Position numbers and translations under genes: made by a program
Notes under the pieces: model-generated
Told to the model about the DNA's origin: nothing
Seen by the model: only the letters and a program-made list of their open reading frames with translations
The model's database searches: none
Source: Actinoplanes lutulentus
GTDB taxonomy: Bacteria > Actinomycetota > Actinomycetes > Mycobacteriales > Micromonosporaceae
Assembly: GCF_003259845.1 (NCBI RefSeq)
Contig: NZ_QLMJ01000008.1
Coordinates: forward strand, 248,001 to 312,000
DNA: 64,000 nucleotides
Direction of reading: 5' to 3'
Shown: in pieces, positions 43,501-51,616 of the stretch
How positions within the stretch are numbered: the first letter of the stretch is position 1
Layout of the letters: each line of letters opens with the position of its first letter

Positions 43501-46500
43501 GGCCGTGCAGTTTGCCGTCGGTGCCGACGTACAGCCCCGGGCTCCAGCGCTTCGGCGTGGTGCCGAGCGCGCTGTTCTGTTCGCCGTAGAGCACACCGGT
43601 CATGCCGGACGCGGCTTTGAACCAGAGCTCAACCGTGAACGACATGGTCGAGGTCAGCAGGTTGTCCGGCAGTTGCATGGAGGCGTTATTCGCGGCGTCG
43701 AAGAACACCGCCTTGTCACTGGTGCCCTGCAGTGCACCGGTCTGGTTGAAGGTCACCTTGCCGTAGGTGCCGTTGAATTGGCCCGGCTTGGTGGCCGTCA
43801 GGTTCGCCGCGGTGCTGCCGGCCGACTCGGTCATCGGCCAGTACGCCGTCGGGTTGTCGTCGAGGACGACCGAGCGGTAGTGCGAGGAGGCGGACCAGCC
43901 GTATCCGGTGCAGGCGTTCACCGCCGAGCACGCCTTCGTGAGGGTGTTGCCCGAGTACGTGTACGTCCACAGGGGTTGCGCGCCACCGGTCAGCGGCGCG
44001 TCCGCCCGAACCTCGATCACCTTGCCGTCGGCCCAGGTCAGTGTCAGCGACCGGCCGCTCGTTACGTCGGTGACCTTGGAGACCCGGCCGGCCGTGTAGG
44101 TGAACTGCTGCACCCGGCCGTTCGCGTCGACGATGCTGGTCAGGTTCCCCAGGTCGTCGAAGACCCGCTTCTCCCCTGAGCTGTCGCGCAACGTCCAGTT
44201 GGCGGTGCCGCGAACCAGCGAGACGGACTTGCCGAGCGGCGAGGTGTAGGTGCCGTTGGCGTTCTTGCCGAACCGCACCTGCCGGCCCGACTCCTGGGTG
44301 ACCACGACGTTGCCGCTGCCGTCCGGGTCGGCGACGACCACCTGGTCCAGCGGTGTGGACCAGCCGGCACCGAACGCGCCGCTGTTCCCGTTGACCTCGA
44401 ACTCGTAGATCCGTGTCGCGCTGTCGGTGGTGCTCGACGTCGGTGTCGTCACGTTGAGCCGCACGTACCGGGCGGTCTGCGCGGTGATCGTGTTGGTGGT
44501 GACGGCGGCGGTGTTGCCCGTCACCGTCACCGCCGTCGTCCACGTGCTGCCGTTCGTGGATATCTGGATGTTGTAGGCGCTGGTGTTCCAGTCCGCCGCC
44601 TCGCCGTTGGAGCCGGCGTGGCGGATCACGAACGACCGGACGGTGCGCTTCGCGCCGAGATCAACCTGGAGGTAGGCGCCGGCCGCCTTGGAGCACCATT
44701 TGTCGAGGGTGCTGCCGGTGACCGCCTTCTCCGGGCCCTCGGTGGTCGCGCAGGCTGCCGAGCCGGTCGCCGCCCGGCCCAGCGCGACATTGTTGTCCGG
44801 GCCGCCGCCGCGGTAATCCTGTGAGTTGTAGGTGCGGCGGATCTCCAGTGGTGGTCCCGGGACCGGAACCGCCGCGTCGACCACCGAGGCGGAGTAGTTG
44901 CCGGCTTGCGGGTTCACACCCGGCACGTCGGCGTCGGTGGACGCCGCTGCCAGGTGCGCGGTGACCGCCGGCTGCGCGATCACCGGCGTCAGAGCGTACG
45001 GACCTTCCAGGTAGGTCGCGTTGGCGCCGTCGTAGACCGCGACGTACCAGAACGCCGTCTTGCCCCAGGCAAGCGAGGCGGCCGGGACCGTCCACGTCGA
45101 CGACGTGATCCAGTTGGTGTTGACACAGCCGGTGGGAGCGTCGACGGTGCCGCCGTTGCACAGTTCGAACCAGTAGTTCGGCACGCCGGGCGCGTTGTCG
45201 GCGTCGTAGTACTGCGCCCACAGAGTGGGGCGCAACGTGGCGACCTGGGCGTTGTTCGGCGGATGATAAGAGAGAATCTCCGGTGGCGAGGCCGGCAGCA
45301 CCTTGAACGAGAACGTCGCTATCGGTACGCCGAAACTGCTCGCCAGCCCGTTCGGGCCGACGAGATCGATCTTCGCGGTGTAGGTACCGGCGATCAGAGG
45401 CTGCACCTGCAACGTGAACGTGCCGGTCTCCAGGTGATCCAGCGTGGTGCCGGGCTTGATCATGCGGAAATCGAAGAGCTGGCCCGCGCTGTTCACCACG
45501 TCGACGGTGACGTGATAACCGTTGGTCGGTGTCCAGCTCGCCGCGCCGACGTTCTTGGCCCGGATGTCGATCTCACCGGCTGTCTGCGGGGTGACCGGCG
45601 GGTCGAACACCGCGCTGGGCAGCGAGAACGAGGCGGCCGCGTCGGCGAACGCGATATCGATGAACGGGTAGTTGCCGGTCGGATTCTCCCCTGAATAGAA
45701 CCACTTCTCGGCGCTGCTGCTGGTGTTGGAGGCACGCAGGGTGAAGCCGTAGAAATCGTGGTTCTTGTCGAGCAGCTCGGTCATCTCGGCACGGTCGAGC
45801 GTGATCGTCTCGTATCCGGCCGCCTTGCTCGCGCAGTTGCCGCCCCGGTTGAACGACTTCTGGCCGATCGAGTCCGCCGAGTCGTACGCCGGGCCGGGCC
45901 AGGTCGTCCCCTTGCCGGAGAACTGGGACCACGACTCGGTCACCGGATAGACGGTCACGTTGGCGGCCGTACAGCTTGGCGCCCAGTTCTGATAGAGGCT
46001 CAGCGAGGCGCCGACGATGTACCGCTGCTCCAGCTCACCGACGTGGATGAACTGCAGGTAGGTGGCGGCCTTCTCGACGCCGCCGTTAGGGGTGCCGACC
46101 TTCAGGTAGGTGAAGGCACCGTTGTCACGTTTGGCGAAATAGCTGCTGGAGACGAAGGTGTCCTGGAACGCGGGCTCCCGCATGGTCAGCGGCGGGTCGA
46201 CCGTGACCGGGAACCGTCGCTGAGGATCACGCAGCCACGCGCCGTCCAGCGTCACCTCCAGCTGCCAGCCGGTGCCGTCCGGAACGATCCGGTAGGTGAC
46301 GCCGGTGGAGAGCACACCCGAACCAGTCCTCGGATCCGGCGTCGAGTCGTACATGAAGCCCGGCGGGATGCTGGCCCGCACCTCGCCCGTCTCGTCGCGC
46401 AGGTCCACCCGGCCGGTGTTCGCCGGGATCTCCGGAGTGAGGCCCTTGAGCTGCATCGGGAACAGGTAGCGGACGGGCGCGGCCGCGGAGTGCAGGATCA

Positions 46501-47335
46501 GCTCGTCCTTGAAGCCCTCCTTGGTCGCGGTAAGCACCAGGTCGGTCTCCGGCAGCACGCCCGGATAACGCACCTCAGAGCCGGAGGCAGCCCCGGTGAC
46601 CGGCTCGGCGCCGGCCAGGCCGAAGGAGGCCTCCAGCCCGGCGGCCACGGTCATGCTTGCCAGCCGCTCCGCCGTGACCTGCCCGGCGAACGAGACGTCC
46701 GCCGCCGCGACCGGACGCAGCCGGCCGTCGGCACTCGTGGTCAGCGTCGTGTCGATCGGCACCATCGCGCCGCTGTCGTCACGCGCATAGGTCGCCCCCG
46801 CGAAGATCCGGGCCGTCTTGGTCCCGTCCGGGTTCTCGAAGACGGTGGAGGCCTCGGTGCGTTCCTCTACCAGCTCGGTCGATCGGCCCTGCTGGAAACC
46901 GGTCACCGCGGCGCTTTCCTGCTGGATCGCGCTCGCCGGCTGCTCGGCGTCCTCGGCGGCCGGAGAATCCGACTTCGCCCGGAGCGGACGGGTGCCGGGA
47001 GCACAGCCGAGACACTGAGCGCCGCCCACCGTCGGCGGGTCGGGGTAGGCCCGTTCCTTGCCGACCGTGTTCTTTACGTGCGACGGCAGCTTCGGATCAC
47101 CGGACGGTTTCGAACCCCGCGCATCGGTATCGCTCGCGGACGCCGAGTGGTCCGTACCTTCGGCAGAACCCATCGCCTGAGCAGGATGGGTCCGTGATCC
47201 ACCGATGCCGGGCTCAGCCGCGGCCGGCTGCGGAGACGCCGTCAAAAGGGTCGCGGTCAGGACCGCGGCCAGGCCTCCGGCGAGAAGTCTCCGAAGAGAG
47301 AAGGACACACCAATGCGGACATCCCGACTATCCAC
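37553..47335 (-). CDS. Secreted RHS/YD-repeat polymorphic toxin with C-terminal nuclease-like domain
   Basis: About 3,260 residues. GTG at 47335 is preferred because GGGG precedes it and a secretion signal follows ('SFSLRRLLAGGLAAVLTA' to about AAA-EP). Approximate order: DNRLRE-like adhesin module 390-560; discoidin/F5-8C-like domain 850-980; LamG-like domain 1150-1380; a second beta-sandwich-like insert near 1950-2000; many YD repeats ('YDALGRRTRVVDGRGNATDY') from about 1400 to 2880; RHS core end 'DPITNNDPSGH'-like near 2925. After the core come hydrophobic segments and a final domain with 'GVDFYDTWTKTWVELTTRG' and a later His, resembling the REase-fold toxins. The YD shell should encase the toxin, as in RHS/Tc proteins. 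No secretion-system genes adjoin. Confidence 0.93.
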   Translation of the reverse strand: MDSRDVRIGVSFSLRRLLAGGLAAVLTATLLTASPQPAAAEPGIGGSRTHPAQAMGSAEGTDHSASASDTDARGSKPSGDPKLPSHVKNTVGKERAYPDPPTVGGAQCLGCAPGTRPLRAKSDSPAAEDAEQPASAIQQESAAVTGFQQGRSTELVEERTEASTVFENPDGTKTARIFAGATYARDDSGAMVPIDTTLTTSADGRLRPVAAADVSFAGQVTAERLASMTVAAGLEASFGLAGAEPVTGAASGSEVRYPGVLPETDLVLTATKEGFKDELILHSAAAPVRYLFPMQLKGLTPEIPANTGRVDLRDETGEVRASIPPGFMYDSTPDPRTGSGVLSTGVTYRIVPDGTGWQLEVTLDGAWLRDPQRRFPVTVDPPLTMREPAFQDTFVSSSYFAKRDNGAFTYLKVGTPNGGVEKAATYLQFIHVGELEQRYIVGASLSLYQNWAPSCTAANVTVYPVTESWSQFSGKGTTWPGPAYDSADSIGQKSFNRGGNCASKAAGYETITLDRAEMTELLDKNHDFYGFTLRASNTSSSAEKWFYSGENPTGNYPFIDIAFADAAASFSLPSAVFDPPVTPQTAGEIDIRAKNVGAASWTPTNGYHVTVDVVNSAGQLFDFRMIKPGTTLDHLETGTFTLQVQPLIAGTYTAKIDLVGPNGLASSFGVPIATFSFKVLPASPPEILSYHPPNNAQVATLRPTLWAQYYDADNAPGVPNYWFELCNGGTVDAPTGCVNTNWITSSTWTVPAASLAWGKTAFWYVAVYDGANATYLEGPYALTPVIAQPAVTAHLAAASTDADVPGVNPQAGNYSASVVDAAVPVPGPPLEIRRTYNSQDYRGGGPDNNVALGRAATGSAACATTEGPEKAVTGSTLDKWCSKAAGAYLQVDLGAKRTVRSFVIRHAGSNGEAADWNTSAYNIQISTNGSTWTTAVTVTGNTAAVTTNTITAQTARYVRLNVTTPTSSTTDSATRIYEFEVNGNSGAFGAGWSTPLDQVVVADPDGSGNVVVTQESGRQVRFGKNANGTYTSPLGKSVSLVRGTANWTLRDSSGEKRVFDDLGNLTSIVDANGRVQQFTYTAGRVSKVTDVTSGRSLTLTWADGKVIEVRADAPLTGGAQPLWTYTYSGNTLTKACSAVNACTGYGWSASSHYRSVVLDDNPTAYWPMTESAGSTAANLTATKPGQFNGTYGKVTFNQTGALQGTSDKAVFFDAANNASMQLPDNLLTSTMSFTVELWFKAASGMTGVLYGEQNSALGTTPKRWSPGLYVGTDGKLHGRVWATGGTQVVSAARVDNGAWHHAVISVNLDKQDVYLDGVRVGGISGYQVYRSDMAKASIGNGYTSGWAGGSTGYLPFTGQIDDVAVYRHSLGALQVSAHYAARTASVRLGSVTEPNAYVSTQLAYNTNSGRLATVRDREGATWTVTQPTLGDGVRKVALASTGRDTVTYTYDLLRGERLTERMSDEGVEKWDYDANGFIIKYTDANGRAKFLYRDARGNLTAEAVFQSGLWRWKNYGYYLNTADPLDPRNDRITWKTGTRNGWDGDERNRIIYELDTAGRTTKITYPLPAGPSSRPTEVVSYTAGTETAVGGGVMPAGLPLQITSKLGGVTTHAYTAKGDLARVTDPLGLIENYGYDLLGRRISRAESAVVSGATVTYGTWSTAYDAMSRVVTETAPGVANPVTGKTNTQQTEYEYQPSGLLKVKRLKDTTGGDPSRVWSYTYDPAGRVETTTTPDLAVERTEWNTAGDIAKLTQAGGLILEYRYDDARRLVETVATGANVDPMDPVSTRLVLEARSYDPAGQLASVVDSMGRETAYTYHNDGQQETASRVRRDATGAVASSTELERYEYDPGGNVIRVTRAGGVVEDYDYDDAGMRNRETLDAGGLARTTVRTFAADGSIASERSSNGFTFITGRPVETPYLYAAGGSLIDQGGSRYADGTNAMVYRFVFPSDTVSGRLFLEVRNQYLVQFSSDNQTWTDVIKETGDIRNGSNRAQWNLDLTSQLAKGKTVYVRVGDSQPANGWGGLVSRVAVEYDRSGQQAAKTTYQYNAAGELTKTSVDTTGSSSTPSVTEQVRDVRGLVSRSVDAAGVATDHTYDALGHLRTSTEAARTVWRDGVSTAGVTPVTTYGRNTFGDVTQVRDAHGATVSSGYDGLGRVTSTTLPSYAPAAGTTIAPTVTTTYTAAGKPQVVTDGLNRSTTRTYDKYGRVIAITGQDPDDDGPQPAPVTRYGYDRAGELLETAEPGGSRTLATYNDLGHQITSTEAERTSGGTAYFTTELGRSDAGLLTSVTSPDDRTTRYEYNKAGERTLTIQGTNLRTEQRYDAQGRISAVIVGEQRAVGYRYDAAGRLLAETDHRVSSGVLSAAQRTNRLEYDALGRPFRVTSPGGRVTQYQYGPGPDPAIVTQQGVSGNDIVVTLGYDALGRRTRVVDGRGNATDYLHNDWGATVAVREPGTEAASARTWRSVYDAGGQLVAELTPDGVSRTRQYDDLGRMVEETASGGTAQAASRTFEYDEAGRTVAVGGPGTQRSYAYNDRGLLVSSVDGGGTSTFTYDGDGNLSSRSDAAGTGYFGYDAAGRLSTVTDGLTSRVAGYTYNSVGNLGVIDYGGGAVLREFTYDTLGRLATDTVKNPSDAATLSTAYAYDLDDLVTSRKTTGGAGAGENSYTYDLFGRLASWAGPDNTTVMYAYDKASNRIQEGTRTYAYNQRNQLTGASGGGEADLVNTWSAGGNLLSSSLGGATTTYRYDGFDKPVEVATPGHTVSYKYDSFGRLAERNGIALSYSDLSNNPVQVPTGSGEAAIFRDPAGKAFSEQQGSDPARQLVDEAIHGDGVAAISGSTGEVLASRSYQPYGEVAASSGTLSTGFQGGWTDPVTGDVNAMARWYSPSQAGFTTRDTLTLDPDPTAQTNRYAYGNANPITNNDPSGHCGFCVIPIGMAVGYLVTAVVAYVAVDYWVESGAAYKSITDLYALGDAGVTAMLDGLHQAGVSAINAIWAVYDAYATDVRVAGIAAPALGIEAPVVVQSPAGTPAATVPATTPAITLPAAVLPSMGETLSHVAAAAAPIALLPAGQLAKNTLSNVAAGVRIPSLVVAEADENQAANQAVVAAAAAEAVSETTGTGDPKCDDGDPRQLIEEVAQQIADAGTKSIDRDITPGQWNRIKEEGKFYLIWYARGHIVHKRTFDALDAAQPGRFLYNASKGVDFYDTWTKTWVELTTRGELKKHQNKGEDDWKDKPGYDPNYKSCKYSLYGWNVNTKYDFEP

Positions 47336-47649
47336 GACAGACCCCAGCCCCCGAAAAGATCTATGGTTAGGCCGGTGATCATGCAGCAATGTATTTCCAT
47401 GCACAAGATCGTTCCCGAAGCTGGATTCGCCGGGCCTGGTAACGCCCTGATAAACAGCTGAGTCTCGGACTCTGGTCTCTCAATCAACCGACTGCGGTGG
47501 CGAACTCGCCGCGCACCAGCCAGCCCCGCGCCTGACGCGACGCGGCGGATCGGCCACCAAGGATGGCGGCAATCATCATTGCAAGCCGTCGGAAAGCCGA
47601 ACGGCTTCCATCATTCAGGACTAAACGGACGTCTCGTCATCTGTCGAGT
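47336..47649. other. RHS promoter/leader region
   Basis: 314 bp between the RHS gene and the GH43-like gene, both on the reverse strand. I find no coding frame of quality. Base composition is less GC-rich than the RHS gene, and the segment is the likely site of the RHS promoter. No clear hairpin terminator for the GH43-like gene was found. Confidence 0.5.
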
Positions 47650-49053
47650 TCAAACGGCCACCCGGGACCACTGCTGGTTCGCACCACTCCCACAAGCGAA
47701 CTGCTGAATATCCGTCCCATCAATAGTCCCCGACCCAACCACATCAAGACACTTCCCACTATGCCGCGCCACCAACCGGAAATAACTCCCGATCGCCTGC
47801 CACTGCCACTGCTGATTAGCGCCCGCCCCACAACTCCACTGAATAACATTAGCGCCGTCAGCACCCGACCCCGACGAAACATCCAAACACTTCCCGCTGT
47901 TCTGGTTCACGATGTTGAGATAACCACCACCGACATCCCGGAACTCCCAGCGCTGATTATTCCCACCATTCCACGCATACTGCTTGACCTCAGCCCCGTC
48001 AGCAACCGAGCTACTGACAACATCTATAACCCGACCACTGTTGCGGTTGACAACACGCTGATAACTGACCGGATTACCGACAACAGTGCCCGCCGCAGCG
48101 TCAATAGTCACCGTCGGATACCAGTTCAAACTCATACTGGTAGCACTCGGAAAACTAATCGGCAACCACACATACGACGAATCATTGACCGGCCCACCCC
48201 AGGCACCAGCCCACCGATCTCCCATGTAGAGATAGCTGCCACCAACCTGAAGCACGAACGTAGGCTGCGACCGGAACGTAGTCCCGTCACCGGTGTTGGT
48301 CCATCCGCTCCAGGGCCCACCAACACTAGACGCAGTCGCATACTTGGCCTGGTTAGGACTCCACCCCGTAGCACCCGAGGTCAGCATGAAATACGTGCCC
48401 CCACGCTTGAACAACGCCGGCGCCTCCCGGTGCGCGTCATTCCAGAAATTTCCGACAAGCGACGCCACACCCAGATAATCACTGGTCAGCCGATAAATAT
48501 GCAGGTCATAGTTCTCATCCGCGGCCGAGATCATGTATCCGGTAGAACCGTCCACAAACAACGTGATGTCCCGGGACATATGCGAGCCCAACGGCCGGAA
48601 ACTACCATGATACGTATAAACGCCGTCCACAGTAGCCGATGACGCCACCGCCGCCCGCGCCTCGCTGTAATCCGTACCGTTCTCCTTGTGCATCCACATC
48701 ACATAACGCCCGGTAGCAGCGTTATAAACAACCTTGGGCCGCTCAATATTGGCACCCTGCAACTCACCAGCAGCCGCCGGCGTCAGCACGTTGTTACGAA
48801 ACTCCCACGTACGCAGGTCAGTCGACCGATAAACCGAAACCGCTCGAAAAGTGTTATCCGAGTTCCGGTTCTCCCCGAACCAGTAATAATACGAACCAAC
48901 CTTCAGCACCCCACCACCGTGCGCATGCAGAACATTGCCGGAGGTGTCGGCGAACTGCACACCATTGGTCACCGTCACAGGAGCCGCCTGCGCCGGCCCG
49001 GCGGGCAGCATCACCGCAGCGATGAGCACGAGCACGGCCACGAGAACCCTCAC
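47650..49053 (-). CDS. Secreted GH43-like glycosidase with C-terminal ricin-type CBM13
   Basis: 467 residues. Sec signal 1-23 (ending AQA). Residues about 25-325 form a five-bladed propeller-type glycosidase ('AHGGGVLKVGSYYYWFGENR', 'NIERPKVVYNAATGRYVMWM', 'SRDITLFVDGSTGYMISAAD', 'WNDAHREAPALFKRGGTYFM'), resembling GH43 subfamily 24 exo-beta-1,3-galactanases. Residues about 330-467 are a ricin-B lectin with three QxW repeats ('NNQRW', 'NQQW', 'NQQW'). GTG start with GGAGG six bases before it. Third-position GC is visibly lower than in neighbours, suggesting acquisition. A 30-bp palindrome just upstream is the probable operator. Confidence 0.88.
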   Translation of the reverse strand: MRVLVAVLVLIAAVMLPAGPAQAAPVTVTNGVQFADTSGNVLHAHGGGVLKVGSYYYWFGENRNSDNTFRAVSVYRSTDLRTWEFRNNVLTPAAAGELQGANIERPKVVYNAATGRYVMWMHKENGTDYSEARAAVASSATVDGVYTYHGSFRPLGSHMSRDITLFVDGSTGYMISAADENYDLHIYRLTSDYLGVASLVGNFWNDAHREAPALFKRGGTYFMLTSGATGWSPNQAKYATASSVGGPWSGWTNTGDGTTFRSQPTFVLQVGGSYLYMGDRWAGAWGGPVNDSSYVWLPISFPSATSMSLNWYPTVTIDAAAGTVVGNPVSYQRVVNRNSGRVIDVVSSSVADGAEVKQYAWNGGNNQRWEFRDVGGGYLNIVNQNSGKCLDVSSGSGADGANVIQWSCGAGANQQWQWQAIGSYFRLVARHSGKCLDVVGSGTIDGTDIQQFACGSGANQQWSRVAV

Positions 49054-49063
49054 CGCACACCTC

Positions 49064-49093
49064 CGTTAACATCGATGAAACTGAATGTTAACG
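49064..49093. promoter_or_regulatory. Palindromic operator upstream of the GH43-like gene
   Basis: CGTTAACAT and ATGTTAACG form perfect 9-bp arms separated by 12 bp. The site is 11 bp upstream of the GTG start and overlaps the upstream flank of the ribosome site. It is also in the spacer to the divergent LtrA gene. GTTAAC-type dyads are common operators for sugar-responsive regulators in actinomycetes. Confidence 0.6.
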
Positions 49094-49172
49094 TAACCAC
49101 GGCTAGACCGGAGGCGTCAACGCCCAGGCCACGGTCATCAGGCATGCTGCTCCCCATGGAACGGCAAACGAC

Positions 49173-50360
49173 ATGACCAACCAGGAACGACGCGGCTGGC
49201 TGACCCCGATGCGGGCCCGATCAGCCGACGAGGGCCACCGGGCGGCCACTCCCCTGGAGTTGCTCTTCGACCTCTGCTTCGTGGTCGCCGTCGCGCAGGC
49301 CGCGCTGCCGCTGCACCACGCGATCACCGAGAACCACGTGGCGCACGGCGTCGGGGCGTACCTGATGGTGTTCTTCGCGATCTGGTGGGCGTGGATGAAC
49401 TTCACCTGGTTCGCCTCGGCCTACGACACCGACGACGACGTCTACCGGATCACCACGCTGGTCCAGATCGCCGGCGCGCTGGTGCTGGCCGCCGGCGTCG
49501 AGTCCGCGTTCGAGGGCGGCAACTACACGACCATCACCCTTGGGTACGTGATCATGCGGCTGGCCCTGGTGACCCAATGGCTCCGCGCCGCCCGCAACGA
49601 TCGGCAACGCCGCCGCGTGGCCCTCAGCTACGCCGCCGGCATCACCATCGTCCAGGTGCTGTGGTTGATCCGGCTCGCGCTGCCCGACTCCTGGTCGGTG
49701 CCGCTGTTCGTGCTGCTGGTGGTGGCCGAACTGCTGGTACCCGCCCTGGCCGAACGCGCCAAGGGCGGCCCAACCACGTACCACCCGCACCACATCGCCG
49801 AGCGGTACGGCCTGTTCACCATCATCGTGCTCGGTGAGGCCGTCGCCTCGGCCACGATCGCCGTGCGCACCGGCGTCGACGAGGGCGAGCACCTCGCCGA
49901 GCTGGTCACCCTCGCCGTCTCCGGCCTGGTCATCGTGTTCGCGCTCTGGTGGCTGTACTTCGAGCGCCCGGCACACCGGCTGCTCACCACGCTGCGCACC
50001 TCACTGCTGTGGGGGTACGGCCACTACTTCATCTTCGCGGCGGCGGCCGCCATCGGCGCGGGCATCGGCGTCGTCGTGGACTACGACATGCACCACGCGG
50101 AGATCTCCGGCACGGTCGCCGGGTACGCCATCGCGATCCCGGTGGCGATCCTGCTGGTGCCCATCTGGCTGCTGCACGTGCGACCGGTGCAGACCGGCGC
50201 CGGCCTGGCCGCGTACCCGGTCACCGCCGCCCTGGTGCTGCTGGCCCCGTTCGGTCCGGCACCGGTCACGGTGATCGCCGTCCTGCTGGCAGCACTGGTC
50301 GCCATCACTGTGGCTTCGGCCCGCCGTACAGCGGGAGCCGCCGAGCCCGCGCAGCCCTGA
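49173..50360 (+). CDS. Low-temperature-requirement A (LtrA) family membrane protein
   Basis: 395-residue polytopic membrane protein of the LtrA family with about ten to eleven helices. The signature opening is 'EGHRAATPLELLFDLCFVVA' followed by 'YLMVFFAIWWAWMNFTWFAS' and 'HHIAERYGLFTIIVLGEAV', all diagnostic. The family was named from a Listeria cold-sensitive mutant; the transported substrate, if any, is unknown. It is divergent from the GH43-like gene and ends 33 bp before a perfect inverted repeat. Confidence 0.92.
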   Translation: MTNQERRGWLTPMRARSADEGHRAATPLELLFDLCFVVAVAQAALPLHHAITENHVAHGVGAYLMVFFAIWWAWMNFTWFASAYDTDDDVYRITTLVQIAGALVLAAGVESAFEGGNYTTITLGYVIMRLALVTQWLRAARNDRQRRRVALSYAAGITIVQVLWLIRLALPDSWSVPLFVLLVVAELLVPALAERAKGGPTTYHPHHIAERYGLFTIIVLGEAVASATIAVRTGVDEGEHLAELVTLAVSGLVIVFALWWLYFERPAHRLLTTLRTSLLWGYGHYFIFAAAAAIGAGIGVVVDYDMHHAEISGTVAGYAIAIPVAILLVPIWLLHVRPVQTGAGLAAYPVTAALVLLAPFGPAPVTVIAVLLAALVAITVASARRTAGAAEPAQP

Positions 50361-50393
50361 GGGCACCGGCGATCCAGCAGAACGGGATTGGCT

Positions 50394-50429
50394 CTGCCCA
50401 TCGTCGCCGGCGCGGCCGACGATGGGCAG
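50394..50429. promoter_or_regulatory. Perfect 13-bp inverted repeat abutting the aminotransferase start
   Basis: CTGCCCATCGTCG (50394-50406) is repeated in reverse complement at 50417-50429 around a 10-base loop. It could terminate the LtrA transcript, act as an operator, or hide the aminotransferase start, since it ends one base before the ATG at 50431. Confidence 0.6.
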
Positions 50430-50430
50430 T

Positions 50431-51516
50431 ATGACCACCTTCGCACCGAGCCCGATGACCGCGCTGATCGACTCCACCGTCCGGTACGACCTGGCCGAGA
50501 GCACCTGCCCACCGGTCCGCCTCGGTGACCTCGCCGAACCGGACGAGCTCGCGGCGGTCCCGATGGGTTACGGCACCACCCGCGGCGACCTCGCCCTGCG
50601 CGAGCTGATCGCCGCCCGTACCGGCGTGACCGCCGACCAGGTGCTGGTCACCGTCGGCGCGATCGAGGCGATGTTCCTGCTGGCCCAGGCGGTCTGCGAA
50701 CCGGGTGACCGGGCCCTGCTGGTCACACCGTGCTTCCCGCCGGCACGCAGCGTCCCGGAAGGGCTCGGCGCGAAGGTCGACCTGATAAAAGCGTCGTTTG
50801 ACGATGGATACCGTCTCCCCCTGGAAGAGATCACCGCAGCGCTCGGGCCGCACACCAAGCTGGTGTCCCTGGCCTCGCCGCAGAACCCGTCCGGCGTCAT
50901 GTTCACCGAGACCGAACTACGTGACCTTCTCAATGCGGTGCGCCGGCGCGCACCCCAGGCGGTGGTCCTGGTCGACGAGATCTACCGCGAATCTTCGTAC
51001 GCAAAAACACCGGTCCGACCGTCGGTAGCCACCCTGTCGCCCGGCCTGGTCACCTGCTCGTCGATCTCCAAGGCGCACGGCGCACCCGGCCTGCGCATCG
51101 GCTGGCTGACCGTGACAGATCCCGCCCTGTACACACAGCTGCGCGAGGCCAAATTCCTGACCACGATCGCCTGCTCCAACCTCGACGAATTCCTCGCCAC
51201 CCGGGTGCTGAGCCGCAGCACCGAGATCCTCGCCGACCGCGCCGCTTTCCTGGCGCCGGCCCTGGACGAACTGCGCGGCTGGGCGGCGAAACAGCAGGTC
51301 GAGATGGTCGTCCCGGACGGCGGGCCGCTCTGCTGCCTGCGCCTGCCCGCCGGCGTCGACGTGCCTGCCTTCTATCGCCGGCTGGCGGAGCTGGACACCC
51401 GGGTCGCGCCCGGATCCTGGTTCGGCGAGGACGACCGGATCTTCCGGGTCGGCTTCGGGCACCTGCCGGCTGACGAGTTCCGTACCGCTCTGGAGAACCT
51501 GAGCGCCGCACTCTGA
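50431..51516 (+). CDS. PLP-dependent class I/II aminotransferase
   Basis: 361-residue fold-type I aminotransferase. The PLP lysine lies in 'CSSISKAHGAPGLRIGWL'. 'SPQNPSGVMF' holds the Asn that contacts the cofactor, and 'VVLVDEIYRESSY' the Asp/Tyr pair. 'RVGFGH' near the end carries the substrate-carboxylate Arg. The start at 50431 is preferred to 50422 because the latter lies inside the inverted repeat. Amino-acid substrate unknown; isolated gene. Confidence 0.9.
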   Translation: MTTFAPSPMTALIDSTVRYDLAESTCPPVRLGDLAEPDELAAVPMGYGTTRGDLALRELIAARTGVTADQVLVTVGAIEAMFLLAQAVCEPGDRALLVTPCFPPARSVPEGLGAKVDLIKASFDDGYRLPLEEITAALGPHTKLVSLASPQNPSGVMFTETELRDLLNAVRRRAPQAVVLVDEIYRESSYAKTPVRPSVATLSPGLVTCSSISKAHGAPGLRIGWLTVTDPALYTQLREAKFLTTIACSNLDEFLATRVLSRSTEILADRAAFLAPALDELRGWAAKQQVEMVVPDGGPLCCLRLPAGVDVPAFYRRLAELDTRVAPGSWFGEDDRIFRVGFGHLPADEFRTALENLSAAL

Positions 51517-51616
51517 CGACCGGGGTCACTCCTTGCGGGGAATCGACGACCGAAAACGTGCCACGCCTACGACTAGTTGTCGCTTACTACTTGGTATGGG
51601 ACTAGCCTCGGCGGGC

